DNA of 64,000 bases, from assembly GCA_020543525.1 (NCBI GenBank), contig JAHYIO010000003.1, positions 2,480,001 to 2,544,000 of the forward strand. The letters are read 5' to 3'. The stretch is from Coriolopsis trogii. Lineage: Eukaryota; Basidiomycota; Agaricomycetes; Polyporales; Polyporaceae. Below, in pieces: positions 1-11,710 of the stretch. Position numbers and translations under genes: made by a program. The notes below the pieces were generated by a model that made no database searches, was not told the DNA's origin, and saw only the letters and a list, made by a program, of their open reading frames with translations. How positions within the stretch are numbered: position 1 is the first letter of the stretch; each line of letters begins with the position of its first letter.

Positions 1-191
1 CCTCGAATCGAGGTGCAGAGGGAGAAGAAGAAAGAAAGAGAGACAGACTGGGACGAGACTTGGCGAGACGCGAGCAGTCACGGGCGCTGCCGACGGGTGA
101 CTTCATCGAACGAGCTGCGAGCGATTGAGGTGAGAGATATAAGGCCGTCCCCAGCCATCCGCACTCATCGATCCCTCTCTCTCTCCCAGCC
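1..191 (+). promoter_or_regulatory. pgk upstream region (partial)
   Basis: This is a short purine-rich stretch followed by a C/T-rich run (tcgatccctctctctctcc, 168-186) just before the pgk ATG at 192. A pyrimidine tract near the transcription start is common in strongly expressed fungal genes. The promoter is probably cut by the left window edge. Confidence 0.4.
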
Positions 192-1826
192 ATGTCCATC
201 GCAAACAAGCTCTCCATTACCGACCTCGACCTCAAGGGCAAGCGCGTCCTCATCCGTGTGGACTTCAATGTCCCCATGGCCGATGGCAAGGTCACCAACC
301 CCGCCGTGCGTACGATCTCGTCTTCATGAACATCTATCCGACTCACATCCGTCTATACAGCGTATCGTAGCCGCACTCCCGACCATCAAGTACGCCATCG
401 ACAATGGTGTGTATGCCCTCTCCGTTCCCGAACGCACAACAACCTCACCATACACCCAGGTGCTGCAAAGGTCATCCTCATGTCCCACCTCGGCCGTCCC
501 GACGGCAAGGTAAACCCCAAGTACTCCCTCGAGCCAGTTTCCAAGGAGCTTGAGAAGCACCTCGGCAAGTCCGTCATCTTCGTCAACGAATGTGTCGGCC
601 CCGACGTCGAAAAGACCGTCGCCGAAGCTCCGGAGGGCTCCGTAATCCTGCTCGAGAACCTCCGCTTCCACATCGAAGAAGAGGGCTCGAGCAAGGACAA
701 GGATGGTAAGAAGACCAAGGCCGATCCCGCCAAGGTCGCCGAGTTCCGCGAGGGCTTGACCAAGCTCGGCGATGTCTATGTCAACGACGCGTTCGGTACT
801 GCCCACCGCGCCCACTCCAGTATGGTCGGCGTCAAGCTCTCCCAACGCGCCGCCGGTTTCCTCATGAAGAAGGAACTTGACTACTTTGCTAAGGCACTTG
901 AGCACCCCGAGCGTCCCTTCCTTGCCATCCTCGGTGGTGCCAAGGTGTCCGACAAGATTCAACTGATCGAGAACATGCTCGACAAGGTATCTTGCATCTC
1001 CTCCACTGTTGCGAGCGATCTACAAGCCATGTGTACAGGTCAACTCGCTCATCATCTGCGGTGGAATGGCCTTCACCTTTAAAAAGACGCTCGAGAACGT
1101 CAAGGTATTCCATGAATTGATGTGATTGGCGTCATTCGCGAGGCTTACAAGATGGTCCGCAGATTGGACAGTCGCTGTTCGACGCGCCTGGATCCGAAAA
1201 GGTTGCTGCACTTATCGAGAAGGCCAAACAGCGTGGTATCAAGATTGTGTTCCCTGTGGACTACGTGACTGCCGACAAGTTCGACAAGGACGCGAAGGTG
1301 AGCTCAAATCACATGTTCGTGGTATAGCGTTGAGAGCGCTTCCCCAAATAGACCGGTCATGCCACCGACGCGGAGGGTATTCCCGATGACTGGATGGGTC
1401 TCGACGCGGGCCCGAAGAGTCGTGAGCTGTTCCGCGAGACTGTGCTGGAGTCGAAGACGATCCTTTGGAACGGGTGAGCGATGCTTTACGTGCTCTGAGA
1501 CGCAGATGCGTTCCTAACGCGGCAGCCAGTCCTCCTGGAGTGTTTGAGTTCCCTGCGTTCGCGGCTTCGTCAAAGGCGCTCCTCGATGCCACCATTGAGG
1601 CTGCGCAGAAGGGCGCTACCGTGATTGTGGGTGGTGGTGACACTGCGACTGTCGTCGCCAACTATGGTGCCGAAGACAAGCTGAGCCATGTCAGCACCGG
1701 TGGCGGAGCGAGTCTTGAGCTGCTTGAGGGCAAGGTGCGTACCAGCCAAAGGGAGTCTGTTCGTATTCGAACTGACCTGTCGTGTAGGTCCTGCCTGGTG
1801 TTGCGGAGCTGAGCGAGAAGCAGTGA
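192..1826 (+). CDS. pgk: Phosphoglycerate kinase, 8 exons
   Basis: Cytosolic glycolytic enzyme moving phosphate from 1,3-bisphosphoglycerate to ADP. The N-terminus ([20 protein letters not shown]), the substrate-binding RVDFNVP, the SHLGRP loop, LLENLRFH, the nucleotide-site GGAKVSDKI, the WNGPPGVFE segment and the C-terminal [11 protein letters not shown] and [14 protein letters not shown] are all readable. Introns are at 306-360, 407-459, 987-1038, 1105-1162, 1298-1351, 1474-1529 and 1735-1787. Splicing leaves 1254 bp, or 417 aa plus stop, the normal length for this family. The start is the first ATG after a pyrimidine-rich leader at about 165-190. Nothing in the sequence suggests inactivation. 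The identity is secure; only exact splice sites could shift by a base or two. Confidence 0.97.
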
Positions 1827-2020
1827 GTGCTAGGATGATATCAAGGTGCGGGAAGGATTTGAGAAGTCAACTGTTGTATCTGTAATAGGGCTTGGACAGT
1901 CAGGCTGTAATTGGTAGAGAGAAACGCATAGAGAGTCTTAGAGACTGAACGTGTGCCACGAGGGTGTGGGTGTTCCTGGATTCCTGGATTACGAAGTAAT
2001 CCGAGGTTTAGGGGGGAGAA

Positions 2021-2245
2021 ATCACGCTGCAAAGTGACGGTAACATCACGCTCGCGTGCGGGTCACATCAGTCATATCACGGCGTTACACAGAGAAAAAG
2101 GAGCAGAAAAGTCACTCTGCAAAGTGACGGTAACATCACGCTTCACGTGTACGTCACATACGTCATATCACGGCGTTACACTCAGAAGGGGGCAAAAGTC
2201 ACTCTGCAAAGTGACGGTAACATCACACTTTCTTGCATGTCACGG
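2021..2245 (+). repeat. Triplicated CRE-like repeat between pgk and jhd1
   Basis: Three imperfect direct copies start at about 2027, 2117 and 2204 (spacing 90 and 87 bp). Each opens with ctgcaaagtgacggtaacat. The first two also contain a gtcacat...gtcatatcacggcgttacac block. The units are dense in TGACG/CGTCA half-sites in both orientations, such as tacgtcacatacgtcat in copy 2. They lie about 200 bp after the pgk stop and 400 bp before the jhd1 ATG, so they could act in the pgk 3' region or as an upstream control element of the next gene. Confidence 0.7.
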
Positions 2246-2639
2246 GTGACCGCTATCACTCCGTGACTACCTGAGAGCCCCCGACTGTCACTCTTCGGAC
2301 TTCACGCTGCCATTTGCCCCCGCGCGTTGAAGGAGGGCGCAAGCCCGACTGATGCGCGCCTCTCGATCGGGCGATTTATTCAGTACAATACCTACGTAAT
2401 CCAGGTGTGCCCAGCGGCCCTACTATTGGTAGACGACCTGCGGGCCGAGCCGGCGTTGTGGCACTTGCCTGATAAAGGCAGTGGGCGTCTCGGAGAACGG
2501 TCATTGAGAATTCGGTCGTGGCACAGACCACTGCACCTCCTCCGCTCACTCCTCGCGCCCGCTCACTTCCCCCGCGCGGCCCCGTCTCTGCCGGTGACTA
2601 CTAGGTGCTGCCAGAGACAACGCGCCAAGACATCGTCCC
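2246..2639 (+). promoter_or_regulatory. Presumed promoter/5' leader of the jhd1-like gene
   Basis: About 390 bp of GC-rich sequence with no supported ORF. A C/T-rich stretch (2528-2590) precedes the ATG at 2640. No TATA box is obvious. Confidence 0.35.
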
Positions 2640-5129
2640 ATGGCCCCCACTCGTTCTCGTCGTCGCACCGGCAAGGCGCAGAAGACGCCGGACCCTGCTC
2701 CCGGCGCTCCTGACGACGATACTCAATCTGTGCCTGCGCAGAACGAAGAGGAGGACAGCAAGGCCGATCAGGCGCAGGACGACAAATGCCCTGCGTGCAA
2801 GGACGTGAAGGACGAAGCTGCTGCTCCCCCTGCTGAGAAGGAGAAATGGGTCAGGTGTGACGCATGCAAGGACTGGTTTCATTGGAGGTGTGTTGGCGAG
2901 GGAGGCGACCTTGACGCTGTCGACAAGTGGTGCGCATCGTTCTTGATCCATCTCTGTTTCGGCTGAATGGCTTTCTTAGGTTCTGTAGACCATGTCTGGA
3001 CGCGAACCCTGCTCGAGTGGTGACAATGAAGCCTCCTGCACGCAAGTCCGCTCGGAAGAAGACCCAGCGAGACTATGCAGGGCTCAATTCTGGGCAGGAA
3101 GCGGACCCGAGTCGGTGGTTGCGGATGATGGAGGGCAAACCGATCCAGAAGGATCCGTTCAAACGTATGAAAGGGAGCGAGGTCGGGCTGGAGTGGTTGG
3201 AGAATGACGAAGACGCGATGAAGGAGCCTATTGTCATCGAGTCCGAGGAGGGCTTGGGAATGAAGATGCCTCCCCGGGAGTTCACTGTGAGGGATGTGGC
3301 GGAGGTGATTGGCGAGGACGCGCCTGTCGAGGTCATCGGTATGTTGCGCCATTCGTACATCCGGCAGCATTACCCTTGTGGTTGGCCTAGCTTACATTCA
3401 TGTGGGCAGACGTCGCCACACAGTCTAATGTGCCCCACTGGACCCTGGGCAAGTGGGCCGAGTACTGGCATACTGAAGCGTCCAAACGAGACAAGATCCG
3501 GAACGTTATATCGCTCGAAATATCAGGTACCGACCTCGCCGACAAGGTCCTGCCGCCAAGACTAGTACGGGAGTTGGACTGGGTCGAGAAGTTCTGGCCC
3601 AGTACGAAGAAAGGCCGAGGGCACGCGTACCCCAAGGTGCAGCTCTACTGTCTCATGGGTGTCGCAGGTGCTTGGACTGTCAGTCGTTGAGCGTCATGCA
3701 CACTAGTTCACAGCTGACTCTTGTGGCAGGACTGGCATGTCGACTTTGCTGGTTCCTCGGTGTACTATCACATCCTCCATGGTGCAAAGGTATGTATGGC
3801 ATAGCAGGTGGCTATGCTTCCTTGACTCTTCGCTGACTCGCAAGCAAGGTCTTCTACTTTATCCGTCCCACACCGTCAAACCTGGCCGCATACGAACGAT
3901 GGTCGGGGACGGAGGTACAGAATCACGCTTGGCTAGGGGACATGTGCGACGAAGTGTACAAAGTCGAGCTGAGGACAGGGAATACCATGATCATCCCGAC
4001 AGGATGGATTCATGCCGTTGTGAGTGCACACGCCTGGTTCGATATACCTTCGGCCGTCCTGACCCTTGCACAGTACACGCCGATGGATACACTTGTCTTC
4101 GGGGGTAACTTCTTGCATTCGTATAATGTGCCTACACGTATGTCATCGCTGTGTGTACTATCTCCCTTTTGGCTGACGATGCTACCCCAGAATTGCGTGT
4201 GCGCGAGATTGAGATCACCACGCATGTACCAAAGAAGTTTAGGTTCCCGTATTTTGTCAAGTAAGCATTTCATCCGACTGCAGCTGAAATCATACTGAAC
4301 TTCTGTTAGGCTATGCTGGTACGCAGCGGAGAAGTATCTGCGAGATCTCAAGGCCAAGGAGGAGTTCGCACCGAGGGTGTTGGAGGGCATTGAGGCTTTG
4401 GCGGAGTTTCTGGTGTCAGAGGCGCGCACGATGGAGCGCGGAACAGAGTCTGCAAAGAGACAAGCCAAAGAGGAAGTACCAGGCGAGCGCATCAAAGATG
4501 CTCCTGCACTGGCCAGAGAGCTACGATGGAGAGTTCGCCATGCAGCAGGGTATGGGAGTGACGACGAGGGTCGACCGATCCGAAACGGAAAGAGCAAAGC
4601 CTCCGTGAACGGGGAGTCTGCAAGCCATGGGGTGGGGAGTAAGCGCAAGCGGTCGGCGGTGGAGGGGGATGAGGAGAGCAGAGAGCTGTTCCGGAACTTC
4701 AAGCGTCGGAGCTGGGAGCGGGTCGAGGAGCGGCCCACGGAGCGGGAGAGCAGGAGGGTGAGGGCACGAAGACCGAGCGGTGAGCAGTGGGCGGAGGAAT
4801 GGGTGGACGGGAGGGAAAGAGGTGGAGAGGGAGAGGGAGAGGAGGCGGACGTGGAATGGAGACGGGACGTGATTGTCAAGGTGCGACGGACAGAGCGCGG
4901 ACTGGACCGGCAGGTCGTCGAGAGGGTCGTCGAGCAGTGGGTCTGGCACGGAGGCACCCCGGCCGCACCCTCGCCAGCCGCGGTGGCCAAGACGGAGGGC
5001 GATGTGCGCATGGCCGAAGACCACGAGCAGCGTGCAGGCGAGCAGCCACAGGCGGGCGACGAGGATGCGACGATGGGCTCGACAGATGGGCTCGAGCGGA
5101 AGGCGATGGTCGCTGTGGACGACGGGTAG
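2640..5129 (+). CDS. PHD-JmjC histone lysine demethylase, JHD1/KDM2-like
   Basis: Nuclear Fe(II)/2-oxoglutarate oxygenase predicted to demethylate histone lysine (H3K36 in the JHD1/KDM2 family). After a basic N-terminus a PHD finger (residues about 50-105) reads CPAC, then VRCDACKDWFHWRC, then WFCRPCLD, the last joined across intron 1. The JmjC domain follows: [31 protein letters not shown] supplies the metal-binding HxD, FYFIRPT the 2-oxoglutarate lysine region, and IIPTGWIHAV the second histidine. Introns are at 2930-2979, 3339-3409, 3679-3729, 3790-3848, 4020-4073, 4138-4190 and 4261-4309. Splicing gives 2103 bp (700 aa). The C-terminal 250 residues are charged, low-complexity and unrecognised. 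All catalytic residues are present, so it is probably active. Confidence 0.92.
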
Positions 5130-5443
5130 ACAGATGACTGCTATCGTTATTGCCTCTTCTTGGCTGTATGTATTCTTCAGCGCGAGTCCAGTCCCCACAC
5201 GAGTCTGAGTTCGAGAGAGACAGGACATGGACGTGGACGTGGACGATGATGAGACCGCGGGCGGGGAGAGAAGCGAGAGAAGGGAGTGGCAGACGCAGAC
5301 TCTGAGCTGTGCCCCTTGCTCTCTCCCTCTCTGCCGCCGTCCCCTCCCTCCCCCACGACGACCCCGACGACGTCCGTCTCGTCCTCCTCGCTCTCATCAG
5401 CTCTGGCCTCCGCCTCCAGCGCATTCGCTCCTTGCTCGAGTCC
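5130..5443. other. Intergenic spacer with hexamer repeat and pyrimidine tract
   Basis: It contains a short GTGGAC hexamer run at about 5226-5246 and a long C-rich pyrimidine tract at 5320-5400 leading up to the next ATG. Presumably this is the promoter and leader of the skt5-like gene. No gene is supported here. Confidence 0.4.
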
Positions 5444-7936
5444 ATGTCGGACCCCCAAGAACAGCATCACTCTCCGCCCCCATCCGATCGTCACTCCCGT
5501 CGCCAGGGCCTCCCTCCCAACAGCGACCAGTGGAACAACGCTCCCGCCTCCCCTCAGAACGCGCACCAGGACGATGATGCACCCTCCTACGACGAGCTGT
5601 ATGGTCCCGACAATGGCCAGCAAAACACTGACCGTGAGCTCCGTCATACCTCTCGCCCGTTAGCATCTCAACCCATCGCCTCCTCTTCCCCTCCCGGTAG
5701 TGAACAACCCCCTCATGCGTCACCAAAACCGTTCCGTGCCCGCAGTCCACACACAGATGCACCCAGATCAGTACGGAGAGACGGATGCAGTCCCCCCTCT
5801 TCCCTCCCACTTTGATCCAAATGGCCTTGCAGATCAATTCGGTAACATGCACCTCGCCCACCGTGGTCCCCCCGTCCGCGGTCCCCCTCTTGGCGACCCC
5901 ATTCCCCGTGCCGGAACGTCCATGTCCGTCCGATCCATGCAGTCCATGCAGTCCATGCAGTCTCCCCAACGCATGGCCCCGACCACCACCGGCGGTCTTC
6001 CTATGTCTCCAGACCAACATATGCGACGTCAACCCCCCGGCCGCGTGGATCATGCCATGCGTTCCGATTCTGTCCATTCTGGAGGGAGTGGGAACAGTGG
6101 GTATACCAGCTTCTACTCTGACGGTCACGATGCAGACACCGACATCACCAGTCTGTACTCGTATGACGACCCTGGCCTTCAGCAGAATCCCCACGCCTAC
6201 GCTCACGGCCAGATGGACCCCCGTGCCTACCCTCCTCCCCCTCCCCACTGGCAGGGCCATGGTCACCCTCAGTACGCGCCTCCGCCCCAGAACGACTTCA
6301 ATCCGCTCTATGCCGCCGCCTCAGACGTTCTCGGTATGGGTCCTCCCCCCGGGGGTGCACCGCCTGGTCCGCCCATGCATCCTCAGTATCCACCTGGACC
6401 TCCCGTAGGTCCCTATCCTCCTGGACCCTCTCAAGCACCGTACCCCCATCCGGGCCCGTCGCCATCGCCTTACCCTCCTCAACAGAACTATGGTCAGCCT
6501 CTCCCGGCCAGTCAGTCTGCTCCCTACCTCCCCCAAGGACCCTACCAGAACGGACCGGGTGGGTATCCCAACGGTTCGCAGACCTCCTTGACGAGAGGTC
6601 CTTCGAGTGCTGCGTCCTTCCAAAGTGTACCCCCCATGCCTCCCATGCCGCCTGAAGACTCTGACTTTGAGATGACAAGACCCCGGTTGCAGCGATCAGA
6701 AACCACTGCATCCGTGAATCTGCGAACACAGAAGACCAAAGCGATCGATCTCAGCGCTCCGCCGTACACGAAAGAGTACATTGACCAGTACCGGCAGCGC
6801 ATCAAGGACGACCCGGATCCAGAGGCTCATTTCCAGTACGCCAAGTACCTCATCGATGCTGCAAAGAAGATAGGTGCGGATGCCAAGGATCAGCGAGGAC
6901 TCAGGAAGTACCGTGATGCACTCATCCAGGAGTCGTTGAAGGTCATCCGGAGGCTCGCAACGCAGGGTCAGCCGTACGACGAAGCCCAGTTCTTCCTAGC
7001 CAACTGTCATGGTACTGGTATGCTCGGTTTACAAGTCGACCACGAGCGCGCGTACCACCTGTACCTCCAAGCGGCAAAACAGAACCATCCAGCCGCATGC
7101 TACCGAGTTGCTGTCTGTAACGAGATCGGCGCCGGCACGCGTGCTGACCCTCAGCGCGCCGCGGCCTTTTACCGCAAGGCTGCGTCGTTGGGCGACACCG
7201 CGGCGATGTACAAACTTGGCGTCATCCTACTACGCGGTTTGCTTAAGCAACAGCCTAACCCGCGAGAAGCGATTGGATGGCTTAGACGAGCTGCAGAGCA
7301 GGCGGACGAGGAGAATCCACATGCATTGCACGAACTTGCGATGTTGTACGAGAACCCGAACAACGGTGTCGTTCCACACGATCCCGCGTATGCGAAGGAG
7401 CTCTACACGCGTGCTGGGCACCTTGGCTACACTCACTCGCAGTTCAAGCTGGGCCAGGCGTACGAGTATGGGTCGCTGACATGCCCGGTCGATCCTCGAC
7501 GGTCCATCGCATGGTACACGAAGGCGGCGGAGAAGGGCCACTCGGAGGCGGAGTTGGCGCTGAGCGGGTGGTACTTGACGGGAAGCGAGGGTGTGTTGAA
7601 GCAGAGTGATTCGGAGGCGTACCTCTGGGCCAGGAGAGCGGCGAACAAGGGCTTGAGCAAGGCGGAGTACGCTGTGGGTTACTATGCCGAGGTCGGGATC
7701 GGTGTGAAGCAGGACATCGAGTTCGCGAAGAGGTGGTACATGCGTGCAGCCGGTCGGTCACTGCTCTTGATGGTGCTTTTGTTGTGTGCTGACATCGCAT
7801 CGCTCGTCTGCTTGCAGCACAAGGGAACAAGCGGGCGATGAACCGCTTGACGGAGATGAAGCGGAACGGGAACAAGCGGGCAAACATGGCTCGCCCGACG
7901 CGTCAGGACGCAAAGGACGAGTGTGTGATTGTGTAG
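5444..7936 (+). CDS. Sel1-repeat chitin synthase activator, Skt5/Chs4-like, with CaaX end
   Basis: Regulator of chitin synthase III in the Skt5/Chs4 family, acting at the cytoplasmic face of the plasma membrane. The first 350 residues are disordered, rich in P, Q, H, Y and G (PPxP and YPPGP runs) with a small SMQ tandem repeat. From about residue 400 to 740 there are tandem Sel1-like repeats, for example AYHLYLQAAKQNHPAACYR, AAAFYRKAASLGDTAAMYKL and SIAWYTKAAEKGHSEAELAL. Introns at 5634-5700 and 7753-7817 give 2361 bp (786 aa). The last four residues are CVIV, a CaaX prenylation signal as in yeast Chs4. The start is the ATG at 5444 (MSDPQEQHHS); an upstream in-frame ATG at 5309 would add 45 low-complexity residues and is less likely. 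Confidence 0.9.
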
Positions 7937-8243
7937 CGATGGGTTGGATGCGGATGCGGAACAGGTCTGGAATCCGCTGTTTGTATGCCTCGCGGTCGCA
8001 TGGACGTGTTTGTTGGGTACGGCTTGAATCGTTCAGTCCAGTTGGGAGTCGCGGCCGGTGCTGTATTATTTCTTGCGTGGGTGGCGAGCGTTCCTCGGCT
8101 TTTGATCTTATCTAATCTCCTCCGCCCCCCATTACGACTGTATCGTACCGTACGCGCCTCAACCGTGGTGTCGTCCATCCTCTTCTAATCCATACCCATA
8201 TTCTCCTCCCATCTCTCATCTTCCACTCGCCCACAAACAAGAC
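7937..8243. other. Spacer between skt5-like and PITH genes
   Basis: About 300 bp with no supported gene. The right third (8110-8235) is pyrimidine-rich and probably forms the leader of the PITH gene. No clear terminator or TATA motif is seen. Confidence 0.35.
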
Positions 8244-9063
8244 ATGGCCGACTCAGAAGTGAGCCCGTGTTCGGCGAGCGATGTGCTGCTGTGCGCGCTG
8301 CTGACCGACTGTGGCGGACCGCTGTGCCACACCCGCAGATCTCGCTTCTTGAACATCTCGATACACAGCAGCTCACTTGTCTGAACGAGTCTCCGCAACA
8401 TACACTCAAGTCCATCGTCGCAGACAGGAAGAAAAATACAGGGAGCGCACACGTTCTCAGTGAAGCGGACGAGCAGTTGTTGCTCAATATCCCCGTACGT
8501 TTGTACCGCCACCGCTCAAACCCTCCGAGATTCCTGACAACTTCTACGTCGGGCCCGATCCTTTTGCGCATTGCAGTTCAACCAGACCGTCAAGATACGC
8601 TCTATCGCGATCCAAACAGCGAATGTAGCACAAGGGCCGAAGACGATCAAGCTGCTCACGAACCGCCCGTCTCTAACGTTTTCCGACGTGGAGGATGCGG
8701 ACGACAAGACGTTTTTGCAGGTCATCGAGCTGAGCGAGGAGGACGTGAGGGAGGGCAAGAAAATTCCACTGCGATTCGTGCGATTCCAGTCTGTGACGAG
8801 TTTACACGTGAGTGGCTCTCGTACATGATTCCCCTCTGTGCGTCGCCAATGCGGCGCGCGCATACATGTATTGACGAGGACTTCTGGCAGATCTTTGTCG
8901 TTTCGAACCAGGGAGGAGAAGACGAGACTCGCATCGACGCGATTGACATCTTTGGGCTGCCTGTCATGTATGTGTTCTGTCGGACCATCAGACAGTATAA
9001 GCTCATTTGCTTCACAGGGGCACAAGAGACGTCAGCGGACTGAAGAAGGTCGAGGACGAATGA
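8244..9063 (+). CDS. PITH domain protein
   Basis: Small PITH-domain protein (the C-terminal domain of proteasome-interacting thioredoxins, here without thioredoxin). After MADSE the protein runs ISLLEHLDTQQLTCLNES, then IPFNQTVKIRSIAIQT with PKTIKLLTNRPSLTF, then IPLRFVRFQSVTSLHIFVV, and ends DAIDIFGLPVMGTRDVSGL. The order matches the family. Introns at 8259-8338, 8495-8576, 8808-8890 and 8968-9017 leave 525 bp (174 aa). The first exon encodes only five residues. It converges with the minus-strand pnk1-like gene 115 bp downstream. Confidence 0.9.
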
Positions 9064-9177
9064 GTAGGAATATTAGAACAGGGTCCCGTATGACAGTGTA
9101 GCCATAGCAGGGTGTATCATGCAGAATTAGCGACGTATTTACGTCCTGTACGCTGGAGTAGCGAGAGTCCTATGGTA

Positions 9178-11229
9178 TTACTTGCCATCGATCTGAAGCC
9201 ACATGCTCCATCGCCTTCGAGCCTCCTCGTCTCCCTCGAACACCCAATTGACCTTGCGTACCTCCTCGAATCCTTCCTCTATGGTAGGCTCCTCAAAGGT
9301 TGATCGGAAACCCGTGAACGCCGAATAAGGTATCAGGTCGCGTTTCGACTAGGTAGCGTCGTCAACAAGCTTGGATATTGCAGGCCAAAAGCAAGCAACA
9401 TGGCTATGCGTACCTCGGCAGCCAGGGAAGGTGGCAGGTTGTATGCACGATAGAGATTGTTATGCCAGGCGAGCTCGATCGAGCCAGTGAAGTAGAAACA
9501 CCTTTGATAGTAGCTCAGTTAAGGTGCAGGCACAGCTAGAGCTGCAGTAACGCTACCTGACTGGCACTTTCGATTTCTTGGCCAGGTCAACGTACAGCTT
9601 GCGGGTCTTTACATCACGGTTGGTGTTGTCTGCACGCCGGGGTCAGCAAGTACGAAATGAGTGCATGCAGGTCACATACCAACCACCACGCTCTGCTTGT
9701 CTTTTAGCGCGTCCGCAGTGGCCTTGACACACTTTTCGCGCGTCTTCAGGGTGTCTTGGTTGATATGTCTGTAGCCGGCGGCGGCAAACTGGGAGCGGAA
9801 GAAGGACGACTTCCCTAATGCCGGGTAGCCGACGAAAATGACTAGTTCCGGGGAAGAGGATGCAGGGAGTATTGGCGGATCGGATGGGACTATCCGGGGT
9901 TCTGTAGGGGAGTGTCCGCCGTTGAGAGTCGAAGGGAACAGAGGGGAGCAGACCGCGCACCGTGTGCTGGTAGGGAGGAGACATGGAATCCGGGTAAAGT
10001 GTAGGCTGCGACAGGAAGACCGAGAAAGTACTCCTGCAAGACATCGTCAGTGCGTTAGCCTGGAAGGCAGGAGGGCGGACAGGTACCTCTGGAGTGTGGA
10101 AGGGTATACCGATATTCAGGGCCAGCTTTCTATCGGTGGAGGAATGGTCGCCGGGACGACCGGCAGCGTCACCTACGAAGAAAGACTGGGAGAGGTCTGG
10201 AGAATGGCATGAGATGAGAAGGAGGGAGGAAGAAGAGTATGATGAGATACCTATGCGTACATCGTGCTGTGCGAATATGCGCTCGAGTTCGTACCACATA
10301 CCGGGGATAGGCTTGCGGTAGCCATCTTTCTCTGTAGCAGCAAATATGCGAAACGGGACGTCCGAGATCTTGGAAATGACATAGTTGAAGAGGACGGAAG
10401 GGAGAGGGGATTGGCAGTCGTACTCACGGCCGAAGCAATGAGAGGAATCTTCCTTTTCCAGTCGTTGACGAGTGCGGACGTTCGGAGAGCTTGGTTGGTG
10501 ATGATGACGAGGGAGTAACTAGGAGGGACGTGAGACGAGGAGAGCAGAAGGCTGCGTGAGCCTACCCCTCGGTATGCAGTTGTCTGAGCTTGTTAGGGAT
10601 GCTGTTACGCCACCATTGGTAGGTGGGAGGGGCGCCTTTTTTGGGAAAGCTGGACTGGATGAGGCAGCCATCGAGGTCAAATGCGGCGACCTTTGGGACG
10701 CTTGGGGGTTGACCGTTGACACCGTGGAGGCAGGTGCGTTTGGGGCCGAGGGAAGGAGAGATCCAGCGGAAGGTAGATGACTCGTCGGAGGATGCACCGG
10801 GCTTGTTGAAGAGAGGAAAGACTGAGAGAGGGCAGGTTAGAGTGGCGTACGGACCGGAGAGTGGAACGAACGTTTCTGGGACTTGGCCGGGGGCGGGGAG
10901 AGGTCGAGACTGGCAGCGGCGGCAGAGCGTTTGTTGGAGTCTGGCAAGTAACGGGCGGTGATGAGCGACGGAGCGAGAAGAACGGATGCGGGCGTACTCG
11001 ACGTCGCTGCGGGCGTACTCGACGTCGCTGCGGGCGTACTCGACGTCGCTGCGGGCGTACTCGACGTCGCTGCGGGCGTACTCGACGTCGCTGCGGGCGT
11101 ACTCGACGTCGCTGCGGGCATACTCGACATCGCTGCGGCTGCGGTTCGAGCAACGACGGCACGGGCGAGAGTCGTCGTGGCCTGTGTCCTCGTGGAACGG
11201 AGGAGAGAGGACATCCATCTCAGACTCAA
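9178..11229 (-). CDS. Polynucleotide kinase 3'-phosphatase, Pnk1-like
   Basis: DNA end-repair enzyme that removes 3' phosphates and adds 5' phosphates. From high to low coordinates there is an Arg/Ser/Ala-rich N-terminus, a tandem ATSSTPA repeat, a basic KSQKRSFHSP stretch, and the HAD phosphatase motif KVAAFDLDGCLIQSS (10670-10700). YSLVIITNQA and IFAATEKDGYRKPIPGMW follow, then GDAAGRPGDHSSTD. The kinase P-loop is VIFVGYPALGKSSFF (9790-9845), with VVVDNTNRDVKTRK across an intron and KRDLIPYSAFTGFRSTF near the end. The stop is at 9178-9180. At least eight introns are needed; clear ones are near 9350-9411, 9502-9553, 9631-9678 and 9909-9967. The canonical DxDGT has Cys in place of Thr. The start at 11229 is chosen because it heads the frame that joins the phosphatase exon; the N-terminus could be a mitochondrial presequence. 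Confidence 0.87.
10988..11134 (-). repeat. Seven tandem 21-bp units in pnk1-like coding sequence
   Basis: Seven head-to-tail 21-bp units; the one at 11114-11134 has two changes and the others appear identical. In the frame of the pnk1-like gene each encodes the heptad ATSSTPA, and the divergent unit reads MSSMPA. The length is in-frame, so copy-number change would not shift the frame. The two other minus frames also stay open, an artefact of a repeat whose length is a multiple of three. Confidence 0.93.
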
Positions 11230-11710
11230 CTCGCAGCCCGACGCGACACGGTCCGGAGCACGGCGCGGAGAGCCGGAGAGCGAAACGCGCCTGTGGCTGA
11301 AGACAGTCTCTGGACTCTGCGCACTCTACGCGTTCAGTCGACTCCACCGCCGCCCTCTCACATCATATGCAACGGCAGTGCTCAACAGTATCTCCAGAAA
11401 CGCCCTGCTCTCCTTACCCACCCCCAGCACCAGATCACCGTCCGCTCATATCGCATCTCACACGCCTCTATGGTCGCTCGCGTACATCGCGTTGAAGGCG
11501 AAGGTGCTATGCATACTACCGACCACTCCGCCGGCATTCGTCAGTATACCTCATACTTTTGCATTCTCTGTCCACTCGCTTACTACTGTCACTCATCCCC
11601 AGCTGGTTGAATGGAGCTTTTCATTCACGAGACACCGACGCCTTCTTCATCTCTGATCCGATGCAGACCTGACACCACTTCACTTACTCTCGACCCCTTC
11701 GTCGCCATTG
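11230..11710. other. Spacer upstream of the pnk1-like gene
   Basis: About 480 bp. The part next to 11229 should hold the pnk1-like promoter. Frames are open on the plus strand at 11340-11610, but no domain, splice-consistent model or composition signal supports a gene. Confidence 0.3.

Noticed and set aside
5397..6266. 289-aa minus-strand ORF opposite the skt5-like gene
   Set aside because: It is the antisense of a low-complexity P/Q/H-rich coding region, with VGVG/GHGR-type composition and no domain.
10861..11656. Long plus-strand ORFs across the 21-bp repeat
   Set aside because: The repeat unit is a multiple of three, so several frames stay open. The minus frame is the one that connects to the phosphatase exon.
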